This document shows, one piece after another, positions 1-6,693 of a stretch of 6,693 nucleotides of DNA. Each line of letters starts with the position of its first letter. Within the stretch, counting starts at the first letter, position 1. A program made the position numbers and the translations under genes. Source of the DNA: Actinomycetota bacterium (GTDB lineage: Bacteria > Actinomycetota > Actinomycetes > Nanopelagicales > Nanopelagicaceae); NCBI GenBank assembly GCA_009704515.1, contig WLDZ01000052.1:1-6693 (forward strand). The letters run 5' to 3'. The notes under the pieces are model-generated. The model worked only from the letters and a program-made list of their open reading frames with translations, did not search any database and was not told the origin of the DNA.

Positions 1-2458
1 CGACACCTTCCGCGATCGACAGAGTCGCCAAACGGACTTCATCACGCATCGCTTCAGTAATCGTCATCGCAGGCAGAACACATGCCGAGTCTCCCGAGTG
101 AATGCCGGCCTCCTCAATATGCTCCATGATGCCACCGAGGAAGAGTTCATGGCCATCATACAAGGCGTCTACATCGAGCTCGATTGCAGAATCTAGAAAG
201 CGATCAACTAAGACAGGACGGTCAGGTGTTATATCTGTCGCACGAGAAATAAAGCTTGAGAGAGATTCGTCATCATAAACAATCTCCATTCCGCGACCAC
301 CCAGAACGAAGGATGGGCGAACCAACACTGGATAACCAATTCTCTGTGCAATAAGGATGGCTTCTTCTTGAGAAGCCGCCATTCCAAATTCTGGTGCGGT
401 GAGATTTCGCTGCAGCAAGAGCTCTCCAAAGGCTCCACGTTCCTCAGCAAGATTAATTGCTTCAGGACTTGTTCCCAAGATATTTACACCAGCAGCTTTT
501 AGGCCTGCTGCTAACCCGAGTGGTGTTTGTCCACCAAGCTGAGTGATTACACCCAAAACTGGACCGGCTAGAGATTCAGCGTGAATAACTTCAAGAACAT
601 CCTCGAGAGTTAGAGGTTCGAAATAGAGACGATCACTTGTGTCGTAGTCTGTAGAGACAGTCTCAGGATTGCAATTGATCATAATCGTCTCGAAATCAGC
701 CTCGCGCAAAGTAAATGATGCATGAACACATGAGTAATCGAATTCAATACCTTGACCTATTCGATTCGGGCCTGAACCCAGAATAATTACTGCTGGGCGA
801 ACTCTTGGAAGAACTTCGCTCTCTTCTTCATAACTCGAGTAGTGATATGGAGTGTGGGCTTGGAACTCAGCGGCGCAGGTATCTACTGTCTTATAAACAG
901 GGTGAAGATCGAAGTGTTGACGCGCTTTTCGAACATCATCCTCAGACATATTGCGCAGAAGACCTATTTGGGAATCTGAGAACCCGAATGATTTCGCGAA
1001 GCGAAGCAGGTCGTTCGAGAGTTCGCCCAGTTCGCTTATTTTTCGCGCAGCTTCGTTGATTTCTTGAATCTGCTTTAAGTACCAGCGATCAATTTTGCAG
1101 ATTTGATAAACCTTCTCAGCATCAATCCCCGCCCAGAGCAAAGTCTGAACCTCCTGCAGTCGATATTCTGTTGGAGTTGCAATCGCTATCAAGAGCGAGT
1201 CAATATCGATCGACTCAAGATTTGCAGGAAACTTAAAAATCGCTTCTTTTCGTTCTAATGAACGGAGTACCTTCATCAAAGCTTCTGGGAAAGATCGACC
1301 TATAGCCATCGCTTCGCCAACTGATTTCATAGTTGTTGTCAATCTGGCATCAGCATCTTGGAACTTCTCGAAGGCGAATCGAGGAGCCTTTACAACGATG
1401 TAATCAAGTGTCGGTTCAAAGCTTGCAGGCGTGACCTGAGTAATGTCATTCTTAATTTCATCCAAGGTATAACCGATTGCAAGTTTTGTCGCAATTTTCG
1501 CGATAGGAAAACCTGTTGCCTTTGATGCCAGCGCACTTGAACGAGAAACTCGCGGGTTCATTTCGATAACAATGATTCGACCATTATCTGGGTTCACCGC
1601 ATACTGAATATTACAACCACCAGTGTCTACACCGACTTCTCGAATGATATCGATTGATAGGTCACGAAGTTTTTGGTACTCAACATCAGTGAGAGTGAGT
1701 GCAGGAGCCACCGTTACTGAATCACCTGTATGGACACCCATCGGATCAATATTTTCAATCGAGCAAACAATAACCACGTTATCGACCTTGTCACGCATGA
1801 CTTCCAACTCAAACTCTTTCCAACCGATAATTGACTCTTCGATCAATACTTCAGAAGTTGGCGAATGTCGCAGACCGGCGCCTGCTATTTGTTCGAGCGT
1901 TTCTTGATCGTAAGCGATACCCGATCCCAGGCCTCCCATTGTGAAAGAAGGTCTGATTACGCAGGGGAATCCAAGCGTTGAGGCGGCAGCGAGAATATCG
2001 TCCATCGTGTGACAGATAATTGATCGAGCTGACTCTCCCCCAACTTTTTCGACAATTGCTCGAAATAGCTCACGATTTTCTCCACGCGAAATAGCTGCAA
2101 CATCTGCACCAATCAAACGGACGCCATGTCTTTCGAGAATTCCGGCAGCATGCATACCCATGGCTGCATTGAGAGCAGTTTGCCCGCCTAGCGTTGCTAG
2201 AACCGCGTCAGGTTTCTCTTTCATGATGATGCGCTCGATAAACTCAGGGGTAATGGGCTCGATATATGTAGCGTCCGCAAATTCAGGATCCGTCATAATG
2301 GTCGCAGGATTTGAATTCACCAAGATCACACGGATGCCTTCGGCCCGTAGAACTCGACACGCTTGTGTTCCCGAATAATCAAACTCGCATGCCTGGCCGA
2401 TCACAATCGGGCCAGAACCAATAACAAGAACACTCTTAATCGTTGGATCAATAGGCAT
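1..2458 (-). CDS. carB: Carbamoyl phosphate synthetase large subunit, partial (3' end outside window)
   Basis: Large synthetase subunit of glutamine-dependent carbamoyl phosphate synthetase. It uses bicarbonate, ammonia passed from CarA and two ATP to make carbamoyl phosphate for pyrimidines and arginine, in the cytoplasm. I translated most of the frame by hand, including all of residues 1-580 and the end at the edge: 819 codons plus one base, no internal stop. The family is about 1,070-1,115 residues, so roughly three quarters is visible. The first half begins with [20 protein letters not shown]. Its ATP-grasp domain has IRPSFTMGG at 168-176 and [11 protein letters not shown] at 298-308; Glu299, Asn301 and Arg303 carry the same numbers as the E. 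coli metal and substrate ligands. The oligomerisation region spans about 400-550. The second half restarts with [20 protein letters not shown] near 557 and includes [16 protein letters not shown]. The second metal site and the allosteric MGS-like domain are off the edge. The ATG lies 2 bases after the carA stop. Upstream there is only a weak GGTG (2464-2467), so translation is probably coupled to carA. Confidence 0.97.
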   Translation of the reverse strand, partial: MPIDPTIKSVLVIGSGPIVIGQACEFDYSGTQACRVLRAEGIRVILVNSNPATIMTDPEFADATYIEPITPEFIERIIMKEKPDAVLATLGGQTALNAAMGMHAAGILERHGVRLIGADVAAISRGENRELFRAIVEKVGGESARSIICHTMDDILAAASTLGFPCVIRPSFTMGGLGSGIAYDQETLEQIAGAGLRHSPTSEVLIEESIIGWKEFELEVMRDKVDNVVIVCSIENIDPMGVHTGDSVTVAPALTLTDVEYQKLRDLSIDIIREVGVDTGGCNIQYAVNPDNGRIIVIEMNPRVSRSSALASKATGFPIAKIATKLAIGYTLDEIKNDITQVTPASFEPTLDYIVVKAPRFAFEKFQDADARLTTTMKSVGEAMAIGRSFPEALMKVLRSLERKEAIFKFPANLESIDIDSLLIAIATPTEYRLQEVQTLLWAGIDAEKVYQICKIDRWYLKQIQEINEAARKISELGELSNDLLRFAKSFGFSDSQIGLLRNMSEDDVRKARQHFDLHPVYKTVDTCAAEFQAHTPYHYSSYEEESEVLPRVRPAVIILGSGPNRIGQGIEFDYSCVHASFTLREADFETIMINCNPETVSTDYDTSDRLYFEPLTLEDVLEVIHAESLAGPVLGVITQLGGQTPLGLAAGLKAAGVNILGTSPEAINLAEERGAFGELLLQRNLTAPEFGMAASQEEAILIAQRIGYPVLVRPSFVLGGRGMEIVYDDESLSSFISRATDITPDRPVLVDRFLDSAIELDVDALYDGHELFLGGIMEHIEEAGIHSGDSACVLPAMTITEAMRDEVRLATLSIAEGV

Positions 2459-2460
2459 TG

Positions 2461-3585
2461 CTACACCGACGCTCTCTGAGGGTACTTCTCCATTAACTCA
2501 ATGAAGCGATCGAATAGGTAGCTCGCATCGTGTGGACCTGCCGCCGCCTCTGGGTGGTATTGCACGCTGAATGCACCACGCTCGAGAAGTTCTATTCCTT
2601 CTACGACGCCGTCATTGAGACACACATGAGTGACTTCGCCAGGACCGTAGACTGTTGAAAAAATCGTATCTGTTGGTGCCGACAGTGCAAATCCATGGTT
2701 GTGCGCTGTTATCTCAACTTTGCCGGTTCGCCTATCAAGGACTGGTTGATTAATTCCCCTGTGACCAAATTGCAATTTATAAGTTTCAAATCCGAGAGCT
2801 CGGCCCAAGATCTGGTGGCCAAAACATATTCCAAAAATCGGAACCTCTTCTAGGAGCAGTTCTCTAATCAGGGCGACAGTTTCTGTCATCGTTGAAGGGT
2901 CACCTGGTCCGTTTGAAAGGAAAATCCCATCTGGCTTTAAACTCAAGATTTCTTCGAGAGTGGAGTTATAGGGAAGGATGTGAGTCTCTATTCCACGTAG
3001 CGCCATATTTCGTGGAGTCGCTGACTTTATTCCCAAATCCAAAGCGGCTACTGTAAATCGTTTCTGACCAACTGCTTTTACAACATAGGACTTCTCAGTA
3101 GAAACATCAGCGCTTAAGTTTGATCCCGCCATCTGTCCTTGCTTGCGTACCTCAATAACCATCTCTTCACGCGAGAGTGTGTCGTCGGAAAAAATGCCAA
3201 CACGCATCGAACCACGGTCGCGCAGATGTCGGGTAATTGCTCGAGTGTCGACTCCAGAAATACCGACAATGCCTTGTCTGGTTAGCTCAGCCTCTAAATC
3301 GGTGGTGCTTCTCCAATTACTTGAGATTGAAGATGGATTTCTTACGACAAATCCTGAGACCCAAATTTTCGAAGATTCATTATCTTCTAAGTTGAAACCA
3401 GTATTTCCGATATGAGGCGCAGTCATGACAACAACCTGGCGGTGGTAGGAAGGATCCGTGAGCGTCTCTTGATATCCCGTCATTCCAGTTTGAAAGACCG
3501 CTTCACCAAAAGTTCGTCCCATAGCGCCATATGTCTGGCCTTGGAAGATTCGTCCATCATCGAGGACTAGATATGCGCTGCTCAT
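2461..3585 (-). CDS. carA: Carbamoyl phosphate synthetase small (glutamine amidotransferase) subunit
   Basis: Glutaminase subunit that hydrolyses glutamine and channels ammonia to CarB. It is 374 residues, full length for the family. The N-terminal CPSase small-chain domain covers about 1-150 ([17 protein letters not shown] at the start, [17 protein letters not shown] at 31-47). The C-terminal class I amidotransferase domain begins near [18 protein letters not shown] (181-198). The nucleophile is Cys254 in [11 protein letters not shown], and the rest of the triad is His344 and Glu346 in VQYHPE. SNGPGDP at 224-230 and the AHNHGFA segment (294-300) are also typical. The motif usually written GHHGANHPV reads GHRGINQPV here, which leaves the catalytic triad untouched. 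The start ATG overlaps the pyrC stop by one base (TAATG), with GGAG 4 bases upstream. CarA and CarB are adjacent and should be made in equal amounts. The residue motifs make the assignment secure. Confidence 0.97.
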   Translation of the reverse strand: MSSAYLVLDDGRIFQGQTYGAMGRTFGEAVFQTGMTGYQETLTDPSYHRQVVVMTAPHIGNTGFNLEDNESSKIWVSGFVVRNPSSISSNWRSTTDLEAELTRQGIVGISGVDTRAITRHLRDRGSMRVGIFSDDTLSREEMVIEVRKQGQMAGSNLSADVSTEKSYVVKAVGQKRFTVAALDLGIKSATPRNMALRGIETHILPYNSTLEEILSLKPDGIFLSNGPGDPSTMTETVALIRELLLEEVPIFGICFGHQILGRALGFETYKLQFGHRGINQPVLDRRTGKVEITAHNHGFALSAPTDTIFSTVYGPGEVTHVCLNDGVVEGIELLERGAFSVQYHPEAAAGPHDASYLFDRFIELMEKYPQRASV

Positions 3586-4865
3586 TACTCTCCGACCTTA
3601 TGTGTAAGGCGCCCATTAAATATCGTCGCCACTACGGTTCCCTGGAAATTCATGCCGTGGAACGGGGTATTTCTGCTCTTCGATGCCAAATCGTCCCTAT
3701 TTATTGTGACATAACCCTCAGGGTTAACTACGGTGATATGAGCAGGTTTCCCAACCTCAAGCTGATGTCCGTGATTTGCATATCTGCCAATAATTGCTGG
3801 AGCGATGCTCATAACACTTGCTAGGCGATTCCACGTCATCGCGCCATTTGCCACCAAAGTTGAATAGACAATTGAGAAGGCAGTCTCCAGCCCGACCATT
3901 CCAAAAGCCGCGCTCTCCCATTCGCACTCTTTATCCTCTACTGGATGAGGCGCATGATCTGTTGCGACAATATCAATGGTCCCATCAACTAGCGCCGCAC
4001 GAAGAGCATCAACATCATCTTGAGTTCGTAAGGGTGGATTTACTTTGAATATTGGATCGAAAGAAATCGCACTTTCATCTGTGAGCAAGAGGTGATGTGG
4101 GGTTACTTCGGCGGTAACTTTCATGCCTTGCGCTTTTGCCCAACGAATAATCTCAACTCCCCCGCGAGTTGTTACATGGCAAATATGCAAACGAGCATCA
4201 ATCATATTTGCGAGCAAAATATCACGAGCAATAATTGACTCTTCTGCTACTGCTGGCCAGCCCTTCAAGCCTAAAGTGGCAGAGACGCTTCCCTCATTCA
4301 TCTGTGAATTTTCAGTCAGACGGGGTTCTTGTGCATGCTGCGCTATCACACCATCAAATTGTTTTACATATTCTAAAGCGCGACGCATTACGAGTGGGTC
4401 TGATACGCAATTACCGTCGTCGCTAAATACTCTGACATGAGCCTTACTCGTTGCCATAGATCCGATATCAGAGAGTTCTTTTCCGGCCAACCCTTTTGTA
4501 ACCGCACCTATCGGAAAGACATCTACTAAACCAACACTGGAACCAATGTTCTGCACTTGTTCGACTATTGCTGCCGTATCAGCAACTGGCAAAGTGTTGG
4601 GCATAGCACTTACTGCCACATAACCCCCGCGTGCGGCTGCTTTAGATCCCGTTGCAATCGTCTCTGAGTTTTCGCGACCTGGTTCGCGTAGATGTGTATG
4701 TAGGTCAACGAAACCCGGTAGGGCAACAAAGCCTGCGCAATCAATTATTTGCGCATCAGTAGCGTTGCTCTTTCCAATTAGCGAGATTAGACCTCCGTCA
4801 ATCTCAATATCTACTGGAGCAGCTCCCAGAATTGATACAGATTTGAGTACTATCTTTGAACTCAT
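3585..4865 (-). CDS. pyrC: Dihydroorotase, type I
   Basis: Zinc amidohydrolase that interconverts N-carbamoyl-L-aspartate and L-dihydroorotate, the third step of UMP synthesis. It is 426 residues, the usual size of the long type I (Gram-positive/actinobacterial) class; the E. coli type II enzyme is about 350. Visible site residues are His56 and His58 in GFVDLHTHLREPG (51-63), Asp149/Asp150 in FSDDG (147-151), His177 in IAQHAQE, His230 in HICHVTT, and catalytic Asp303 in ATDHAPH (301-307). Asn89-Thr91 in AMPNT and FKVNPPLR (273-280) bind substrate in this family. All expected metal ligands are present, so it should be an active enzyme and not one of the inactive PyrC-like subunits that assemble with PyrB in some bacteria. 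The ATG follows the pyrB stop after one base (TAAGATG), with a good AGGAG 7 bases upstream (4873-4877). Hydantoinase/allantoinase relatives are the alternative, but operon context and the motifs favour dihydroorotase. Confidence 0.96.
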   Translation of the reverse strand: MSSKIVLKSVSILGAAPVDIEIDGGLISLIGKSNATDAQIIDCAGFVALPGFVDLHTHLREPGRENSETIATGSKAAARGGYVAVSAMPNTLPVADTAAIVEQVQNIGSSVGLVDVFPIGAVTKGLAGKELSDIGSMATSKAHVRVFSDDGNCVSDPLVMRRALEYVKQFDGVIAQHAQEPRLTENSQMNEGSVSATLGLKGWPAVAEESIIARDILLANMIDARLHICHVTTRGGVEIIRWAKAQGMKVTAEVTPHHLLLTDESAISFDPIFKVNPPLRTQDDVDALRAALVDGTIDIVATDHAPHPVEDKECEWESAAFGMVGLETAFSIVYSTLVANGAMTWNRLASVMSIAPAIIGRYANHGHQLEVGKPAHITVVNPEGYVTINRDDLASKSRNTPFHGMNFQGTVVATIFNGRLTHKVGE

Positions 4866-4866
4866 C

Positions 4867-5802
4867 TTAGCTCTCCTGATTTCCAGCGATGAAAAGGTAG
4901 AGAATCGCCATTCTCACCGAAACTCCATTTGCGACCTGCTCTACTACAACCGATGCTGGACTATCGGCAACCTCTGCTGTTATTTCTAATCCTCGATTCA
5001 TGGGACCAGGATGCATAACGAGAGCATGTGGTTTCATAAGACTCGCCCGTATCGAATTTATTCCAAAGAGTGCGCTGTATTCGCGCGATGATGGAAAGTA
5101 AAGATCACTCATTCGCTCTTTCTGAATTCGTAACATGATTACCGCATCGACTGTAGGAAGGACTGCATCAAGATTGTGTGAGACTTCAACTCCCCACGAT
5201 TGCCAAGCAAAAGGAATGAGAGTCGGGGGCGCGACCAAGGTGACAGAAGCCCCTAGTTTTTTGAGTAATATTATGTTTGAGCGAGCTACCCGTGAATGCA
5301 GGATGTCACCAACAATAGCTACATGCAGTCCCGAGAGATCGCCTTTGCTATCGCATAGATGTCTTTGAATTGTAAATGCATCTAGTAAAGCTTGTGACGG
5401 GTGTTCGTGCGTTCCATCGCCAGCGTTGATAACGGAACCCGAAATCCAACGACCCTGAGCTAAGCGATGTGCCGCACCCGATGCCGGATGGCGGAGAATG
5501 ACTGCATCTGCTCCTAGAGCCTGAAGAGTTTGCGCTGTGTCCTTGAGAGACTCACCCTTGCTCACGCTTGACCCTTTGGCGGAAAAATTGATGACATCGG
5601 CAGAGAGGCGTTTAGCGGCGGCTTCAAAAGATATTCGCGTGCGCGTGGAATCTTCGGCGAAGAGATTGACTACAGTCTTTCCGCGCAGTGTTGGGAGCTT
5701 CTTGCTTCCACCTTCTGAAACTCGCGATAACTCGTGAGCTGTTGAGAGTATCTCTAGCGCGAAATCTTTGCTGAGATCAGATATCGATAATAGATGTCGC
5801 AT
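4867..5802 (-). CDS. pyrB: Aspartate carbamoyltransferase, catalytic subunit
   Basis: Transfers the carbamoyl group from carbamoyl phosphate to L-aspartate, the committed step of pyrimidine synthesis. It is 311 residues, the normal length for the catalytic chain. The carbamoyl-phosphate loop STRTR is at 52-56 in [20 protein letters not shown]. The mobile 80s loop has SSVSKGES with Lys82. Arg104 is in VILRHP. His134 and Gln137 are in [10 protein letters not shown] (132-141). The aspartate-binding side shows MLRIQKERM (223-231), and the closing motif MHPGPMNRG is at 263-271. These motifs separate it from ornithine carbamoyltransferase, which carries different aspartate-site signatures. No regulatory subunit gene (pyrI) is nearby, so it is probably an unregulated trimer controlled at the level of expression. 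The ATG overlaps the pyrR stop by one base (TGATG). A strong GGAGG at 5810-5814 ends 7 bases before it and supports this start. Confidence 0.97.
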   Translation of the reverse strand: MRHLLSISDLSKDFALEILSTAHELSRVSEGGSKKLPTLRGKTVVNLFAEDSTRTRISFEAAAKRLSADVINFSAKGSSVSKGESLKDTAQTLQALGADAVILRHPASGAAHRLAQGRWISGSVINAGDGTHEHPSQALLDAFTIQRHLCDSKGDLSGLHVAIVGDILHSRVARSNIILLKKLGASVTLVAPPTLIPFAWQSWGVEVSHNLDAVLPTVDAVIMLRIQKERMSDLYFPSSREYSALFGINSIRASLMKPHALVMHPGPMNRGLEITAEVADSPASVVVEQVANGVSVRMAILYLFIAGNQES

Positions 5803-6332
5803 CAGATGGCCTCCGATATAGAGACTTCATCAGCGCCATCTCGTTCGATAAGCGAGACCTTCACGCTCTGGTTCAGTGAAGTAGGGAGATTCTTTCCAAC
5901 ATAATCAGCTCTGATAGGCAGCTCGCGATGTCCGCGATCTACAAGTACAGCAAGCTGGACTCGAGCAGGCCTACCCACTTCCCCCAAGGCATCGAGGGCG
6001 CTTCGTATAGTCCGTCCCGAGAAGAGGACGTCGTCGACCAGAATAACTGTCCGTCCTTCAACGCCCTCGCCTGGAATCACAGTATCCATAAGCGGTCTCG
6101 GCGGTCTCATCCTTAAATCATCTCTATGTAGAGTGATATCGAGGGCGCCGACAGGGATTTGGATATTGGAAATTTCGTGAATTGACTTAGCAATTCGGTA
6201 TGCAAGATCAGCGCCTCTAGTTGGAATTCCTAGGATTGTGATGGAGGCAGGATCTGTATTCTTCTCAAGAATCTCATGCGAGATGCGAGTAATAGCGCGA
6301 GAGATATCCTCGCTAGATAGAGCTACGCTCAT
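5802..6332 (-). CDS. pyrR: Bifunctional pyr operon RNA-binding regulator / uracil phosphoribosyltransferase
   Basis: PyrR senses uridine nucleotides and PRPP and binds a hairpin in pyr mRNA. Most members also convert uracil and PRPP to UMP. It is 176 residues, close to the usual 175-195. The type I phosphoribosyltransferase fold is clear. [14 protein letters not shown] is at 35-48, the flexible-loop segment DITLHRDDL at 65-73, and the PRPP-binding motif [18 protein letters not shown] at 96-113 with its Asp100-Asp101 pair. The family signature [24 protein letters not shown] covers 129-152 and distinguishes PyrR from Upp and hypoxanthine enzymes. The ATG is preceded by AAAGGAG (6338-6344) with a 5-base spacer. 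It is first in the operon, and a match to its own RNA target lies directly upstream, so autoregulation is expected. Confidence 0.96.
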   Translation of the reverse strand: MSVALSSEDISRAITRISHEILEKNTDPASITILGIPTRGADLAYRIAKSIHEISNIQIPVGALDITLHRDDLRMRPPRPLMDTVIPGEGVEGRTVILVDDVLFSGRTIRSALDALGEVGRPARVQLAVLVDRGHRELPIRADYVGKNLPTSLNQSVKVSLIERDGADEVSISEAI

Positions 6333-6337
6333 TGAAT

Positions 6338-6374
6338 CTCCTTTCCTGCCTCTCTGGACAGGTCGTTAAAGGAA
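6338..6374 (-). promoter_or_regulatory. PyrR-binding RNA loop with sequestered pyrR Shine-Dalgarno
   Basis: Read on the minus strand, the mRNA from 6362 to 6345 is CCUGUCCAGAGAGGCAGG. It folds as a 4-bp stem CCUG/CAGG, a bulged U (6358), two C-G pairs and the loop AGAGA. The core GUCCAGAGAGGC (6359-6348) matches the Bacillus PyrR-loop consensus ARUCCNGNGAGGYU at every core position. The outermost A-U pair of that consensus is a U-A pair here, so pairing is kept. Just outside, UUCCUUU (6374-6368) can pair over 7 bp (one G-U) with AAAGGAG (6344-6338), the pyrR Shine-Dalgarno. This leaves a purine-rich AACGA bulge (6367-6363) on the 5' side only. The layout of lower stem, purine bulge, upper stem and loop is that described for PyrR sites. 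I see no terminator or room for one, so control is probably translational, as reported for Mycobacterium smegmatis pyrR. The structure was drawn by hand, without energy calculation. Confidence 0.85.
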
Positions 6375-6381
6375 CATGGCC

Positions 6382-6390
6382 ACCATATCA
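6382..6390 (-). promoter_or_regulatory. Likely pyr operon promoter, extended -10
   Basis: On the minus strand TGATATGGT gives an extended -10 (TG, one base, then TATGGT, which fits TANNNT). The -35 region about 17 bases upstream (6405-6410) is poor, as is common when an extended -10 is present. Transcription would start at about 6377-6375, giving a leader of about 43-45 bases that begins right at the UUCCUUU anti-Shine-Dalgarno. The start site is an inference from spacing only. Confidence 0.5.
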
Positions 6391-6402
6391 CGAGCTAACC
6401 CC

Positions 6403-6411
6403 TGTGAATAA
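6403..6411 (-). promoter_or_regulatory. Candidate single DnaA box
   Basis: The minus strand reads TTATTCACA, which fits the TTATNCACA DnaA-box consensus. It covers the place where the -35 of the pyr promoter would be. A lone 9-mer can occur by chance and no second box is seen nearby, so this is only a candidate site. Confidence 0.25.
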
Positions 6412-6449
6412 CTCCAGACTCGCCGAATTCAATCTGCCTACCCTCATCC

Positions 6450-6467
6450 GTGGCGCTGACTGCGCAC
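6450..6467 (+). repeat. Imperfect inverted repeat upstream of the bldD-like gene
   Basis: GTG-G-CGC (6450-6456) and GCGCAC (6462-6467) are inverted around TGACT, with one unpaired G at 6453. The repeat ends where the candidate -10 of the bldD-like gene begins, a natural position for an operator. It matches the BldD-box consensus (TNACNCWGNGTNA) only partly, about 6 of 9 fixed positions by eye, so the bound protein, if any, is unknown. Confidence 0.3.
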
Positions 6468-6472
6468 ATAAT
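6467..6472 (+). promoter_or_regulatory. Possible -10 element of the bldD-like gene
   Basis: CATAAT matches the TATAAT -10 at 5 of 6 bases and lies 15 bases before the ATG at 6488. No convincing -35 is seen 16-18 bases upstream. A start at about 6479 would give a leader of only about 9 bases, too short to keep the AAGG motif (6475-6478) in the transcript. Either the transcript is nearly leaderless or this is not the promoter. Confidence 0.25.
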
Positions 6473-6487
6473 CGAAGGGTCCATACG

Positions 6488-6693
6488 ATGGAAATTCAAG
6501 AGCAAGGTAGGCGGTTGCCGATAGAAGATCATTGCGCTGCCAAGCTGAAGGTGTTGCGCAGAAACAGAGGCCTCACCCTCGAAGAGTGTGAGATAGCAAG
6601 CGAAGGAAAATTCAAGGCGGTCGTACTTGGTTCATACGAACGAGGTACGCGTGCCATATCACTTTCAAAAATAAGCCAACTCGCAGATTTCTA
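6488..6693 (+). CDS. bldD: BldD-like helix-turn-helix transcriptional regulator, partial (3' end outside window)
   Basis: Only the first 68 codons plus two bases are in the window, all open. They encode an XRE-type helix-turn-helix domain at about 15-68: AAKLKVLRRNRGLTLEECE, then KAVVLGSYERGTRAISLSKISQLADF. The KAVV-GSYERG-RA stretch followed by a LADFY-like helix closely resembles the DNA-binding domain of Streptomyces BldD as I recall it. The C-terminal domain, which in Streptomyces binds cyclic di-GMP and drives dimerisation, lies outside, so ligand control cannot be judged. The chosen ATG has AAGG 9 bases upstream and gives an N-terminus about 7 residues longer than Streptomyces BldD. A GTG at 6404 is also in frame, but would add an unconserved 28 residues running into the pyr promoter. 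In Streptomyces bldD sits beside and divergent from pyrR, which supports orthology. Another XRE family member is the alternative. Confidence 0.8.
   Translation, partial: MEIQEQGRRLPIEDHCAAKLKVLRRNRGLTLEECEIASEGKFKAVVLGSYERGTRAISLSKISQLADF

Larger units (their letters stand above)
6333..6487. other. Divergent intergenic control region between pyrR and the bldD-like gene
   Basis: This 155-bp stretch is the only sizeable non-coding DNA in the window and must hold promoters for both directions. The pyr leader and extended -10 occupy 6333-6390. A DnaA-box-like 9-mer lies at 6403-6411, an imperfect palindrome at 6450-6467, and a -10-like CATAAT for the plus-strand gene at 6467-6472. I see no terminator hairpin with a U-run, no tRNA and no further small gene with convincing coding signals. 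Confidence 0.8.

Noticed and set aside
229..450. Minus-strand open frame of 73 codons
   Set aside because: It is a different frame inside carB; the carB frame through this stretch encodes the conserved [16 protein letters not shown] region.
805..1907. Plus-strand open frames at 805-1059 and 1623-1907
   Set aside because: They lie antisense to a continuous, highly conserved carB frame, have no recognisable domain, and have compositions expected from a shadow frame.
3531..4440. Plus-strand open frames of 76-105 codons opposite carA and pyrC
   Set aside because: All are antisense to intact enzyme genes with catalytic motifs and show no family resemblance or good ribosome site.
6376..6386. Small ATGG-TGG-CCAT dyad at the predicted start site
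   Set aside because: Four base pairs with a three-base loop, mostly upstream of the predicted start; likely chance.
6333..6400. Transcription attenuator of the Bacillus pyr type
   Set aside because: The leader is only about 45 bases, with no terminator hairpin or U-run between the PyrR loop and the ATG.
6396..6407. TAAC-CCCT-GTGA as a BldD box
   Set aside because: Both half sites fit TNAC and GTNA, but the spacer is 4 bases instead of 5 and lacks the central CWG, so the match is too weak to annotate.
6404..6487. Upstream GTG start for the bldD-like gene (28 extra residues)
   Set aside because: The extension has no resemblance to BldD proteins and would run back to the pyr promoter; ATG 6488 is nearer the usual N-terminus.
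1..6693. CRISPR arrays, insertion sequences, tRNAs, phage or defence genes
   Set aside because: No repeat arrays, terminal inverted repeats, transposase motifs or RNA gene cores were seen; the coding space is filled by housekeeping genes.

Overview
This window is most likely chromosome from an actinobacterium (Actinomycetota) with moderate to low GC, roughly the upper forties percent by spot counts of a few lines. The evidence for an actinobacterium is threefold. The gene order is pyrR-pyrB-pyrC-carA-carB. A BldD-type regulator is transcribed divergently from pyrR, as in Streptomyces. A PyrR-binding RNA loop lies against the pyrR ribosome binding site, the arrangement known from mycobacteria. 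GC this low is unusual for the phylum and fits streamlined freshwater or marine lineages such as Nanopelagicales. That placement is inference.

Layout: almost the whole window (1-6332) is one minus-strand operon for de novo pyrimidine (UMP) synthesis. Reading in the direction of transcription, from high to low coordinates, it holds pyrR (regulator), pyrB (aspartate carbamoyltransferase), pyrC (type I dihydroorotase), carA and carB (small and large subunits of carbamoyl phosphate synthetase). The genes are joined by 1-base overlaps or 1-2 base gaps, so they are probably co-transcribed and translationally coupled. carB runs off the left edge after 819 codons. No gene lies between pyrC and carA, where Streptomyces and Mycobacterium have an extra small gene.

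A 155-bp intergenic region (6333-6487) separates pyrR from a plus-strand gene cut by the right edge. That gene encodes the N-terminal DNA-binding domain of a BldD-like regulator. The intergenic region carries the pyr promoter (an extended -10) and a short leader. In the leader a 18-nt hairpin matches the PyrR-binding-loop consensus, and a 7-bp lower stem made by the leader's 5' end pairs with the pyrR Shine-Dalgarno sequence.

How the parts work together: CarAB makes carbamoyl phosphate, PyrB condenses it with aspartate, and PyrC closes the ring to dihydroorotate. PyrR, bound to uridine nucleotides, would be expected to bind the leader hairpin and block translation of its own mRNA, and through coupling that of the rest of the operon. 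The protein-coding content is ordinary housekeeping. The leader RNA is the most interesting part, and I saw no evidence of a wholly new system.
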